Part shown: positions 40,885-49,610 of the stretch, piece by piece
Numbering within the stretch: the stretch's first letter is position 1
Layout: every line of letters starts with the position of its first letter
Origin: Paenibacillus paeoniae
Lineage (GTDB): Bacteria > Bacillota > Bacilli > Paenibacillales > Paenibacillaceae
Reading direction: 5' to 3'
DNA length: 64,000 bases
Assembly: GCF_003388735.1 (NCBI RefSeq)
Contig: NZ_QUBQ01000008.1
Location: forward strand, 62,001-126,000
Program-made: the position numbers and the translations under genes
The notes under the pieces: generated by a model
Told to the model about the DNA's origin: nothing
Databases searched by the model: none
Seen by the model: the letters and a program-made list of their open reading frames with translations, nothing else

Positions 40885-41553
40885 ATGATAAAATTTACAT
40901 TTTTATTCCTGTGGCTGAGCTGGCTGCTGGGAAATCCCATAATTGCAGTAGTGGTACTGCTCTTAATTCTGTATGCGCTAGACCGCCGATTCATCGGGCT
41001 AACACCCAGTCTGTGGAAACCGTTCAAGCGAAGAAGCCGCATCTCCAAGCTGCGACAGCATATCGCTTCCTCGCCAAGCGATGTTTCTTCCAAGCATGAT
41101 CTTGCGCGATTGCTTATCGAGAGCAAGAAATTCAAGGAAGCCTCCACAGTGCTTGAGCCGCTGCAAGGTACGCTCGCGGATTCGGCGGAATACTGGGATG
41201 ATTTGGGACACTCCTACTTGCAGCAGGGGAACATAGAGAAGGGAGAAGCTTATACGCTGCAATCGTTGAAGCTGAATCCGAAAGTCAAGTACGGTGCTCC
41301 CTATTTACGTCTGGCAGCCGCGCGAATGAAGAAAAATCCGGAGCAAGCCTTGCATGCTCTACAAGCTTTCCAAAACATCCATTCTTCTTCATGCGAGGCG
41401 TATTACAAGCTGGCGACCATCTATAAGGAAATGAACCGTATCGAGGAGTCAAAGCTGGCAGCCCAGGAAGGCCTTCGTTTGTACAAAGCCCTGCCGCGAT
41501 ACAGGAAACGATCGGAGCGCAAGTGGGCGGTTCGATTACTGCTCAAAAAATGA
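40885..41553 (+). CDS. Membrane-anchored TPR protein
   Basis: 222 residues from the ATG at 40885 (CGGAGG upstream). The first 35 residues hold one or two membrane helices (FLWLSWLL, IIAVVVLLLILYAL). A basic stretch KRRSR follows, then three to four TPR-like helix pairs (KHDLARLLIESKKFKEASTV, YWDDLGHSYLQQGNIEKGE, YYKLATIYKEMNRIEESKL). The repeats should face the cytoplasm as a protein-binding platform. The kinase gene 24 bp downstream is probably co-transcribed. Confidence 0.75.
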   Translation: MIKFTFLFLWLSWLLGNPIIAVVVLLLILYALDRRFIGLTPSLWKPFKRRSRISKLRQHIASSPSDVSSKHDLARLLIESKKFKEASTVLEPLQGTLADSAEYWDDLGHSYLQQGNIEKGEAYTLQSLKLNPKVKYGAPYLRLAAARMKKNPEQALHALQAFQNIHSSSCEAYYKLATIYKEMNRIEESKLAAQEGLRLYKALPRYRKRSERKWAVRLLLKK

Positions 41554-41577
41554 TCATAAAGGGGCAAGAGTGGACAG

Positions 41578-43326
41578 ATGCAGCGCAATGTATGGCTTAT
41601 GGCAATCAGCGTGATCGCCGCGTTGATATTAACGAACAATACGGTCTATTACTTCTTGACGAAAAAAACGCTGGAAGACGGCCATAAGCAAGAGATGCTC
41701 CGGCTCGCGAAGCAAATCGAGCTATCTGTGGAACAAACCCGTAAAGGTGCGGAGTTCTACGAGCAGCAGATCGGCAGAGAGCTGAGGACGGCATCAATCG
41801 CCGCTCAATATGCACTTGATCCGGACATCGAGAAAGTAACGAGCGATCAGCTTCAGGAGCTTAGCGAGAAGCTCGATATTGCTCATATCAGTTTGCTCAA
41901 GCGAACTGAGGATGACATTGTGTTGTACCAATCTTCCGACCCCACGCAACTGGGAGCAAGTACGAAGGCATGGAAGCCATGGCATGAAATTTTCCAGCAG
42001 CTATTCAAACAGGAAGCCGTGTCGAGCAACTGGCTAGGCCAGCAGATGACGAATTTTTGGAGCGGACCGTTCGAATCCTCGTCTACGGAGAAGAAGAAAA
42101 TTTACAAATGGGGCTACTATTACGACGGAACGACGAACTATATCATCGATCCTTATGTTGACTTCAAGAGCAGTCAAGAGACTTATATGCAGATCGCCGG
42201 AGTGGAGCGGCTGCTGATGGATTTGGTGGACAAGGATGAATCATTGCTGGAAATTGCAGTGTTCAATCCGCGAACGTTCCCTGATGGCATTCAATCGACG
42301 GATAGGGAGGGCGAACCGAAGGAACATGTTGTTCAGCGATCACTTCTGTTCGGCACGTATGGGATAAAGTCAGGCATTGATGTAAGCTCTGTCCAACAGG
42401 CCTATCATACGAATGGGATTGTGACGAATACAGATAAAGTAGATGGACGTCATATCTATAAGATGTTTATTCCTGTATCGATGAGCGAACGCGATAGAAG
42501 CGCCGTAGATGAGTACGGCAATCCGCTCAACAACTATGTGCTTTCGATTATATCCGATTACGGCATTATTCAGGAAAAGCTGAACAAGCAATTTTTGAAC
42601 CTGGGACTCATTATTTCGTTATTGACGCTGGCGAGCTTGGCTATCGCCATTATTGCGATGAGATACGTTAAGCAATTTAGAGATAAGGCGGTTGCGGTGA
42701 CGCAGGAGACGTATGCCGAGGAGATCAATAGCTTGTTCCATTCTATACGTGCCCAGAGACATGACTTTATTAATCATGTACAGACCATTCACTCGCTGGC
42801 TGAGCTGAATAAGCATAAGGAACTAGTCGCTTATACGAAAGAGCTGACCGGTGAAATCAAGGTCATGAACGATATTATTAACATCGGCAACCCCGCAATC
42901 GCAGCGTTGATCCGGTCCAAGATTTCACAAGCGGAGGGACATAGAATCAACTTCCAATGCCGCTTCAATGGACTCAGATTGCAAGGGATGGGCGGCACGA
43001 CGCTTGATATTAACCGGATATTGGGCAATCTGATCGACAATGCGTTCGACGAGGTGCTGAAGTATGATGAGGAGCAGCGTAATGTGCTTTTGATCGGCAA
43101 CCAAACGGACCAAATTCTTGAATTTATGATTACGAATGAATGCCATCGAGCGAAGGCACAGGTGGCGAAGCCGCTGTTCGAAGCAGGCTATTCCACAAAG
43201 CAAAATCAACATCAGGGGCTTGGACTGGCCATTGTTAAAGGTATTGTCGATCGCTATAAAGGGGAAGTAAACGTCATAGCTGAGGGACAGAATCAACTAA
43301 CCTTTATCATTCGTCTACCGTTATGA
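41578..43326 (+). CDS. Orphan sensor histidine kinase, Spo0B/DcuS type
   Basis: 582 residues. A first membrane helix (8-27) is followed by a large extracellular sensor region (about 30-340) with VYYFLTKKTLEDG at its start, and a second helix (about 343-363). The phospho-acceptor box is RAQRHDFINHVQTIHSLAEL (H395), the Spo0B/citrate-sensor type. The GHKL domain has GNLIDNAFDEVLK, EAGYSTK and QGLGLAIVKGIVDRYKG. No response regulator lies nearby; the partner gene upstream is a membrane TPR protein. Confidence 0.85.
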   Translation: MQRNVWLMAISVIAALILTNNTVYYFLTKKTLEDGHKQEMLRLAKQIELSVEQTRKGAEFYEQQIGRELRTASIAAQYALDPDIEKVTSDQLQELSEKLDIAHISLLKRTEDDIVLYQSSDPTQLGASTKAWKPWHEIFQQLFKQEAVSSNWLGQQMTNFWSGPFESSSTEKKKIYKWGYYYDGTTNYIIDPYVDFKSSQETYMQIAGVERLLMDLVDKDESLLEIAVFNPRTFPDGIQSTDREGEPKEHVVQRSLLFGTYGIKSGIDVSSVQQAYHTNGIVTNTDKVDGRHIYKMFIPVSMSERDRSAVDEYGNPLNNYVLSIISDYGIIQEKLNKQFLNLGLIISLLTLASLAIAIIAMRYVKQFRDKAVAVTQETYAEEINSLFHSIRAQRHDFINHVQTIHSLAELNKHKELVAYTKELTGEIKVMNDIINIGNPAIAALIRSKISQAEGHRINFQCRFNGLRLQGMGGTTLDINRILGNLIDNAFDEVLKYDEEQRNVLLIGNQTDQILEFMITNECHRAKAQVAKPLFEAGYSTKQNQHQGLGLAIVKGIVDRYKGEVNVIAEGQNQLTFIIRLPL

Positions 43327-43352
43327 CAGCGGGATAAGCACATCATGGAATG

Positions 43353-43393
43353 AACGTCATCGGCGGAACGCATTCGTCGCTATGACGTTTTTT
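43353..43393 (+). terminator. Rho-independent terminator
   Basis: AACGTCAT-CGGCG pairs with CGTCG-ATGACGTT and is followed by TTTT, shortly after the kinase stop. Confidence 0.7.
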
Positions 43394-43448
43394 CTGTTAT
43401 AATAGTAAGAATGCATTGTACGGGAAAGAAAGAGGGTGACGAACTCCT

Positions 43449-45038
43449 ATGCGCCTCGACGAGAAGCTGCAGGCTGCCCTCGAGCAGCAGCTTGGCAACC
43501 ATGTATCCGGCACCATCATTAAACGGGGCTGGAGTTATTATAAAGGCGGTTATGTACAGAACGCAAAAGAAACGGTTCATCATACGTTGACCGGAATTGT
43601 ACGCGGCACGGACCTTTATGCTGTCGTTATGGATGCGGAGCATTTTGGCTACAGTACGTGTACTTGTCCGTTTAATGACTATTGCAAACATATGGTCGCT
43701 GTATATTTTCAATATTACGCTGAAGTTGGCGGAGGAGAGGCGGCTGCGGAGCGGTCTTACTTCCGCATGCTTGGATTGGTTCCGGCGAGCGAAGTCGCTA
43801 AGCGGGAAGAGCCTGCTCCAGATCAGACCGGCATACAAATTTTTCCCGGGAAAGAGGGGACAGCTTTGGAATGGCTTGGCTGGATGGAGAAGGAGTACGG
43901 CGAGAGCTGGAAGAAGTGCCGCCACTCTCTCCATGCCCTGCAGCCTGTTCTCTCCAGCCTAAAGGGATTGTCCAAGGATTGGGAGCCGCCACAGCGGCGA
44001 CTGCACTGGGCGACTGCGATTATGTTCGTATTGGAACAGGCGGAGCTTGCGATTAACACGGTCGATAGCTTCAGCCGGTATTATCATGAGATGTCGTTCC
44101 TGAGAATGGCAGAGCCTTGGGTTGAGCATCTGAATACGCTTGCCGGGGAACTCGACCCACTCGATATGGGCGATGGTGAGCAAGCCTGGAGCGATGACCT
44201 GGTTGAACGGATGAGACAGCGCGCGCTTGATACGGATCGCCAGCTGTTTGAGTGGGGTAATATGTACCTGGCCTTCTGTGAGAAGCTCTCGGTTGATCCG
44301 AACTGGCATCAGCGGGAGCTGGAATCATTGCTTGCAGAACTGGATAAGGCGCCTGAAGGTGAACGCAATGAGTCGTTTCTGCATGCTGCCATTGGCATGT
44401 TGTATTTTGTAAAAGGCGAGGATGAGAAATCAATCCATTCTTTCTCTCAAGGAGCCTTTGAACGTATTCAGAAGCTGATTTATCCTTGCGTCGCCCAGCG
44501 TATGGAAGCGAAGCAGTGGGATCTAGTAGATCGCTGGATGAGCTTCCTCTATGAATGCGTGTATCAGAACCGGAATGCGCGCAACATCGGACCTTTTATG
44601 GCGCTATGCCGCAGGGCGGACGAGGATCGTCCGGAACTTCCGACATGGTTCAGTTATATGACAGAGCTGCTGCCGTATTCGTACTCGGAGTTGTCGGAAC
44701 ATTGGCTTAGCTTGCAAAGGTATGAGGATTGGGCGGATCTGCAAATGTTCATTGGCGTGAAGGCTGAGGAGATTGATGCAGCAGCCGCCAGAGAGGTGGC
44801 CAAGGGGGCTCCGCAAGTGCTGCTGCCGCTCTACCATCAATCAGTAGACAGTGCGATTGCTTCGCGGAACAGGCAGGGCTACCGGCTGGCAGTCAAGCAG
44901 CTTAAGAAGCTGGAGAAGCTGTACAAATCCATGAAGGAAACGGCGAAGTGGGAGAGCTACTTGTTGGAGTTGGTTACAAAAAATCAACGTCTGCGAGCGT
45001 TGCAGGAAGAGCTGTGGAAAGGGAAGATCATCACATGA
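43449..45038 (+). CDS. SWIM zinc-finger protein (YwqB-like)
   Basis: 529 residues. The SWIM zinc site lies at about residues 70-85: CTCPFNDYCKHMVAVYF, the CxC...CxH pattern. The rest is helical, Trp-rich and has no enzymatic motif. In Bacillus the same pair (SWIM protein YwqB followed by SNF2 helicase YwqA) is known, of unsettled function, probably DNA transactions. The stop overlaps the SNF2 start (ATGA), so the two are made together. Confidence 0.85.
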   Translation: MRLDEKLQAALEQQLGNHVSGTIIKRGWSYYKGGYVQNAKETVHHTLTGIVRGTDLYAVVMDAEHFGYSTCTCPFNDYCKHMVAVYFQYYAEVGGGEAAAERSYFRMLGLVPASEVAKREEPAPDQTGIQIFPGKEGTALEWLGWMEKEYGESWKKCRHSLHALQPVLSSLKGLSKDWEPPQRRLHWATAIMFVLEQAELAINTVDSFSRYYHEMSFLRMAEPWVEHLNTLAGELDPLDMGDGEQAWSDDLVERMRQRALDTDRQLFEWGNMYLAFCEKLSVDPNWHQRELESLLAELDKAPEGERNESFLHAAIGMLYFVKGEDEKSIHSFSQGAFERIQKLIYPCVAQRMEAKQWDLVDRWMSFLYECVYQNRNARNIGPFMALCRRADEDRPELPTWFSYMTELLPYSYSELSEHWLSLQRYEDWADLQMFIGVKAEEIDAAAAREVAKGAPQVLLPLYHQSVDSAIASRNRQGYRLAVKQLKKLEKLYKSMKETAKWESYLLELVTKNQRLRALQEELWKGKIIT

Positions 45039-47917
45039 GAACGCTGACCAGCTCGAGAGAATGGACAATTGACGGATTATGGAGCGGAGAACCTAGCGAA
45101 GGCGGTATCCTGCTAACCGGCATTGAACGTAAAGATATTGCTGAAGGGAAGCATAGGACGCTGTTATTCGGCTGGCATAAGGCGTCATGGTACGGGGCCA
45201 AAATTGAAGAACAGCGTATTGGCGCGCAATTGTTTCTGAAACTGTCTCCTCTTCTTGCTATCGATTACTTATCGGCACCCGCGCCTGTGCGTCTGATGCG
45301 TATTTCTTGGTCCCCGCGAATGACCATCATAATGGAGATAGCGGCCTTGATCAGGGAAGCTCTCATACACGGCTGGTATAAGCCGGATTGGAGTCAGTGG
45401 TCGGAGGAAAAAAGGGCCTGGGCTGTATCCATTCCGGATGAGCGTGTGGACTTAAGAGAGCAGTGGGAGCAATTGCTTCAGCAAGCAGCCCAATACGGGG
45501 ACGCTGACATTCACAGTTGGCTTGGAGAAGCGCTGGATGAAATGATAGAGGGAGATCAGGAGGCTGGCGCTCTCTGGCGTTCGATCGCTGCGTCTGCAGG
45601 GGAGAGCGTCTTGAAGCGGAAGGGACCAGACGAATCTGAATGGCTGGTTGCGATCGGCCTCGAGAAGGATATGCTGCCGTTCCGCGTAGCGCTGCAATTG
45701 GCTGAGCCAGCGGAAGGGAGAAGCTGGCGTTTGCGGCCGGCCTTGCAGCATCGAGAGGGCGGAGAGTGGATTCCGCTTGAGACGGATGCCCCTGGCTATC
45801 CTCCTGCCCCCGAATTGCCGGAAGAGTGGGAGCCTTATTTGGCATTAAAGCTCGAGAAAGAAGAAGCGAAATGGGCTGGCGTGCTGACTCATCTGGATGA
45901 GGAGACGTCCGGGACGATTCGAAAGTTTCTTAGCGAGCAAGAGGCATGGACATTCCTGGAGCATGAGAGCATCGCCCTTCTGGAGGCGGGCATACCAGTG
46001 CTGCTGCCTGCATGGTGGGAAGCGGTACGCTCCAGAAAGCTTCGGCTAAAGGCCAAGATGAAGTCTTCGGTAGGTTCTTCTGCCCAGTCGCTGTTCGGGC
46101 TGGATCAGATCGTCCAATTTGACTGGAAGCTGGCGCTGGGCGATGTCCAATTGACGGAAGGCGAATTTCTCCGAATGGCGGAGGAGAACAAACGGTTGTT
46201 CCAGATCGGGAATGAATGGGTTCATCTGGATCCGCAAGATGTCGCGGAAATCCGTCAGTGGATGAAGCGAGTCGGTAAACGAAAAGGATTGTCGTTCCGA
46301 GATGTGCTGGAGATGCATTTGCGCGGTGGCGCTGACCTGGATATGGACACAGAGGATTCCCATGACTTGAAGACAGAGGTGGAGCTGAACGAGCATTTGG
46401 CAGCTTGGCTGGAGCAACTCCAACAGGTGAATAAGCTGCCTGCAGTTGAACCTCCATCCTGGTTCAAGGGCGAGCTTCGCCCTTACCAGCAACAAGGTGT
46501 CTCTTGGCTGCTGTTTCTCCGCAAATATGGATTTGGGGGCATATTGGCTGATGACATGGGCCTCGGCAAGACGATCCAGTTCATGGCTTATCTGGCAACG
46601 GTGAAAGAGTATGAAGTAGGAGCAGGCGGGCCGTCGCTGCTTATTTGTCCAACCTCCGTTATCGGCAACTGGGAGAAGGAGATCGCCAGATTCGCCCCAA
46701 CCCTGCGAACCGTACTTCATTACGGAAGCAAGCGGCCCAAGGGCGAAGAACTGGAGGAGTCCGTTCGCGGAGCGGATCTCGTTCTAACCTCTTACTCGCT
46801 GGCTCAGCTTGACGAAGAAGAGCTGGCGCGTGTGCATTGGAACGCCTTATGCCTGGACGAAGCACAGAACATCAAGAATGTGTACACGAAGCAATCGGGG
46901 GCTATTCGAAGGCTTCAGTCCCGTCATCGAATTGCACTGACGGGTACACCGATGGAGAATCGTCTGACGGAGCTGTGGTCCATCTATGATTTCGTTAACC
47001 CGGGCTATCTTGGCAGCCTTCACGATTTCCGGAAAGCGGTTGTCGCGCCAATCGAGCGGTCCAGGGACAAGGAGATGATCGATGGGCTGCAGCGGTGGGT
47101 TAAGCCGTTCATGCTTCGACGTGTCAAAAAAGATCCGCTTATTCAATTGTCCTTGCCGGACAAGATTGAATCCAAGAGCTATATGACATTGACGACAGAG
47201 CAAGGCACGCTGTATGAGAACATCGTATCGGACTTGATGGAGAAGCTGAATACGCTGGATGCCATGCAGCGTCGCGGCATTATTTTATCGAGTCTGACCA
47301 AGCTGAAGCAGCTTTGCGACCATCCTTCGTTATTGCTCAAGGAGAGTGGTGATACTGCCTGGGAAGTCGGTCGTTCGGCCAAAATGGCCCGCTTGCTGGA
47401 GATGTGTGAGGAGATCGCAGCTGAAGGGGAGCGCTGTCTTATTTTCACGCAATATGTTGAGATGGGTCAGCATATTCAGGCCATGCTTGAGAAGGGATTG
47501 GGTGTTCCTGTGCCTTACTTGCACGGAGGCGTGCCGAAGGCAAAGCGTGACGAAATGATCACTGAGTTCCAATCTGACGATGAGCCTCGTTGCGCATTTG
47601 TGCTGTCGCTCAAAGCCGGCGGGACTGGACTGAACTTGACAGCGGCCAATCATGTTTTCCATTTCGACCGCTGGTGGAATCCGGCAGTCGAGAATCAGGC
47701 TACGGATCGCGCGTTCCGTATTGGACAGACCAAGCAGGTGCAGGTTCATAAATTTATTACGCTTGGTACGCTGGAAGAGAAGATCGATGAGATGATCGAT
47801 AGCAAGCAATCGCTGAGCGAACAGGTTGTGAGCGGTTCGGAGAATTGGATTACCGAGCTTAATACCGACGAGCTGCGAGAATTGTTCGCGCTTCGCGAGG
47901 GCTGGCTGAAAGGGTGA
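45035..47917 (+). CDS. SNF2-family DNA helicase/translocase (YwqA-like)
   Basis: 960 residues from the ATG at 45035; an open frame from 44948 lies inside the SWIM gene and is not used. The N-terminal 470 residues include the bacterial SNF2-associated domain. The motor has Walker A DDMGLGKT (about residue 505), ICPTSVIGNWEKE, the DEAQ box (about 608), LTGTPMENRLTELWSI, then the second RecA lobe with IFTQYVEMGQH, SLKAGGTGLNLT and ATDRAFRIGQ. It should move along double-stranded DNA using ATP. It is coupled to the SWIM protein. Confidence 0.92.
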   Translation: MRTLTSSREWTIDGLWSGEPSEGGILLTGIERKDIAEGKHRTLLFGWHKASWYGAKIEEQRIGAQLFLKLSPLLAIDYLSAPAPVRLMRISWSPRMTIIMEIAALIREALIHGWYKPDWSQWSEEKRAWAVSIPDERVDLREQWEQLLQQAAQYGDADIHSWLGEALDEMIEGDQEAGALWRSIAASAGESVLKRKGPDESEWLVAIGLEKDMLPFRVALQLAEPAEGRSWRLRPALQHREGGEWIPLETDAPGYPPAPELPEEWEPYLALKLEKEEAKWAGVLTHLDEETSGTIRKFLSEQEAWTFLEHESIALLEAGIPVLLPAWWEAVRSRKLRLKAKMKSSVGSSAQSLFGLDQIVQFDWKLALGDVQLTEGEFLRMAEENKRLFQIGNEWVHLDPQDVAEIRQWMKRVGKRKGLSFRDVLEMHLRGGADLDMDTEDSHDLKTEVELNEHLAAWLEQLQQVNKLPAVEPPSWFKGELRPYQQQGVSWLLFLRKYGFGGILADDMGLGKTIQFMAYLATVKEYEVGAGGPSLLICPTSVIGNWEKEIARFAPTLRTVLHYGSKRPKGEELEESVRGADLVLTSYSLAQLDEEELARVHWNALCLDEAQNIKNVYTKQSGAIRRLQSRHRIALTGTPMENRLTELWSIYDFVNPGYLGSLHDFRKAVVAPIERSRDKEMIDGLQRWVKPFMLRRVKKDPLIQLSLPDKIESKSYMTLTTEQGTLYENIVSDLMEKLNTLDAMQRRGIILSSLTKLKQLCDHPSLLLKESGDTAWEVGRSAKMARLLEMCEEIAAEGERCLIFTQYVEMGQHIQAMLEKGLGVPVPYLHGGVPKAKRDEMITEFQSDDEPRCAFVLSLKAGGTGLNLTAANHVFHFDRWWNPAVENQATDRAFRIGQTKQVQVHKFITLGTLEEKIDEMIDSKQSLSEQVVSGSENWITELNTDELRELFALREGWLKG

Positions 47918-47922
47918 TAGCA

Positions 47923-48114
47923 ATGGCTGGAGAGGGATTGCAGGATCGAATCAATCGTCTGAAGCTTGAGGGCAAGGTGGCGGATCGGGAGGAACAAGCT
48001 GAGGGGCAATCGGGCTCCGGGCAGGCTGCCGATCCAGGTCCAGTCCATGCGAATGAGCATTGGCGGGCATTATACGCACGGGTACGAGCGGTCACGGAAG
48101 GACTTCGTCGGTAA
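47923..48114 (+). CDS. Small hypothetical protein after the SNF2 gene
   Basis: 63 residues from the ATG at 47923, with AAAGGGTGAT upstream (the same bases end the SNF2 gene). It has a charged N-terminal helix (GLQDRINRLKLEGKVADREE), a disordered Gly/Ser/Pro middle and a basic C-terminal helix (HWRALYARVRAVTEGLRR). No family recognised. Position suggests it belongs to the SWIM/SNF2 operon, perhaps as an accessory peptide. Confidence 0.5.
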   Translation: MAGEGLQDRINRLKLEGKVADREEQAEGQSGSGQAADPGPVHANEHWRALYARVRAVTEGLRR

Positions 48115-48230
48115 CAATAGAATTATATCCCTTTCTGTCGGTTTTTTTAGCCTCGTTCCCGTATGGGCAGTAAGGCTATAATAGAAATACGATCGGGGAA
48201 CATGTATCTCTGCGAGGAGGATTTCCTACG

Positions 48231-49595
48231 TTGAAGAAAAGCTATATTCTAATTGCTGTTCTTCTTGTCATCATGACGAATGCGGCTGCATGCAGCGCTG
48301 ATAAGCCTAAGGACCCCCATGATCAGGAAGACACTTACCGAGAAGTAACGCTGTCGTTGCGACATACGCAGATTAAGGAAACGAGCAAGACCCGTCTGAG
48401 ATTGCTGGAGGACGTTGTCGCCAAGACGATGGCTGAGAACAAAGGCGTTACGTTCAAGATGGAAGGCATCGAGGAGATCGTCAATCGCGATACAAAGCTG
48501 AAGCAGGAGATGGCTGCCGGCAATCCGCCCGACATATTCGAAGTGTTCGGCGGCGCTGATCTGAAGCTGTACGTCAAAGCTAACCGTATGCTGGATTTGA
48601 CGCCGATCCTCAAGGAGCTTGATCTCATGGACAAATTCCGCAGTCTGGATGAATTCACGATTGACGGCAAAGTATACGGCGTTCCGTATGGCGGGTATAG
48701 CGAAGGATTGTTCTATAACAAAAAAATATTCAGCAGCCTGAACTTGGACATTCCTGAGACCTGGGATGAGCTGATGGAGACGGCGGAAACGATCAAGAAA
48801 GCAGGTTATGTACCTTTCGGACTGGCGGCCAAGGACGCCTGGATGACGGGCATGATGTGGAATACAATCATGGAGAGATACGTCGGCATCGAAGCGTTCA
48901 ACAAGCTGGTAACGGGCGAGACGAAGTGGTCGGACCCGCAGTTCATCAAAGGCTTCGAGGCCTATGCTGAGATCGTAAACAAGGACTACTTTACAAGAGG
49001 CGCTCTCGGCCTGCTGACCCCGGCGCAAGGCTCGCAGCTTCTGCGGGGCCAGGCAGCGATGGTCTTCACAGGCACATGGGATGCCGTCCACTTCACGAGT
49101 CAGGATGCCGGAGGACTACAGGGGCAAATCGGCTTCTTCGCTTTCCCTTCCATACCGGGCGGACTGGGTGATCAGCATTCCATTAATGCTTCTTATTCCA
49201 ATGGATTCGGGTTTTCATCAACGTTGTCGAAGGAACAGATGGACATTGTCAAAAAGTTTATCGCCAACTTCTTCAATGAAGAGGTGCAGAAGCGGGCTCT
49301 CAAGGAAGACAAGCTGCTTCCTTCAATGAAATTATCTGACCTTTCCGACATCGATCCGCTAATGAGCGAAGTGTTGACTGTCATGACGAATGCTTCCAGC
49401 TCGTGGCCGGCTTTTGATGCGATTGTACAGCCTGTCGTAACCGCCGAGATCGGCATTCGACTGCAGGAGCTGCTCGGCGGTCTGAGCACATCAGAGGAAG
49501 TGGCCGCCAATATTCAAGCCGCCCAGGACAAGGCGAATGCCGCGCAAGTGAAGTCGTCCGGACTCGGCACTCCCCCCGCGTGGGAAAGCAAATAG
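48231..49595 (+). CDS. Sugar-binding lipoprotein, orphan of permeases
   Basis: 454 residues with a TTG start; GAGGAGG lies nine bases upstream. Lipobox AAAC (C21). The mature part is a CUT1-type extracellular solute-binding protein: AAGNPPDIFEVFGGADLK, IDGKVYGVPYGGYSEGLFYNKKIF and GQAAMVFTGTWDA. No permease genes follow; instead a YesM-type kinase starts 15 bp downstream. It may serve as the ligand-binding partner of that kinase or feed permeases encoded elsewhere. Confidence 0.87.
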   Translation: MKKSYILIAVLLVIMTNAAACSADKPKDPHDQEDTYREVTLSLRHTQIKETSKTRLRLLEDVVAKTMAENKGVTFKMEGIEEIVNRDTKLKQEMAAGNPPDIFEVFGGADLKLYVKANRMLDLTPILKELDLMDKFRSLDEFTIDGKVYGVPYGGYSEGLFYNKKIFSSLNLDIPETWDELMETAETIKKAGYVPFGLAAKDAWMTGMMWNTIMERYVGIEAFNKLVTGETKWSDPQFIKGFEAYAEIVNKDYFTRGALGLLTPAQGSQLLRGQAAMVFTGTWDAVHFTSQDAGGLQGQIGFFAFPSIPGGLGDQHSINASYSNGFGFSSTLSKEQMDIVKKFIANFFNEEVQKRALKEDKLLPSMKLSDLSDIDPLMSEVLTVMTNASSSWPAFDAIVQPVVTAEIGIRLQELLGGLSTSEEVAANIQAAQDKANAAQVKSSGLGTPPAWESK

Positions 49596-49610
49596 GGGGC
49601 CATAGCTTAC

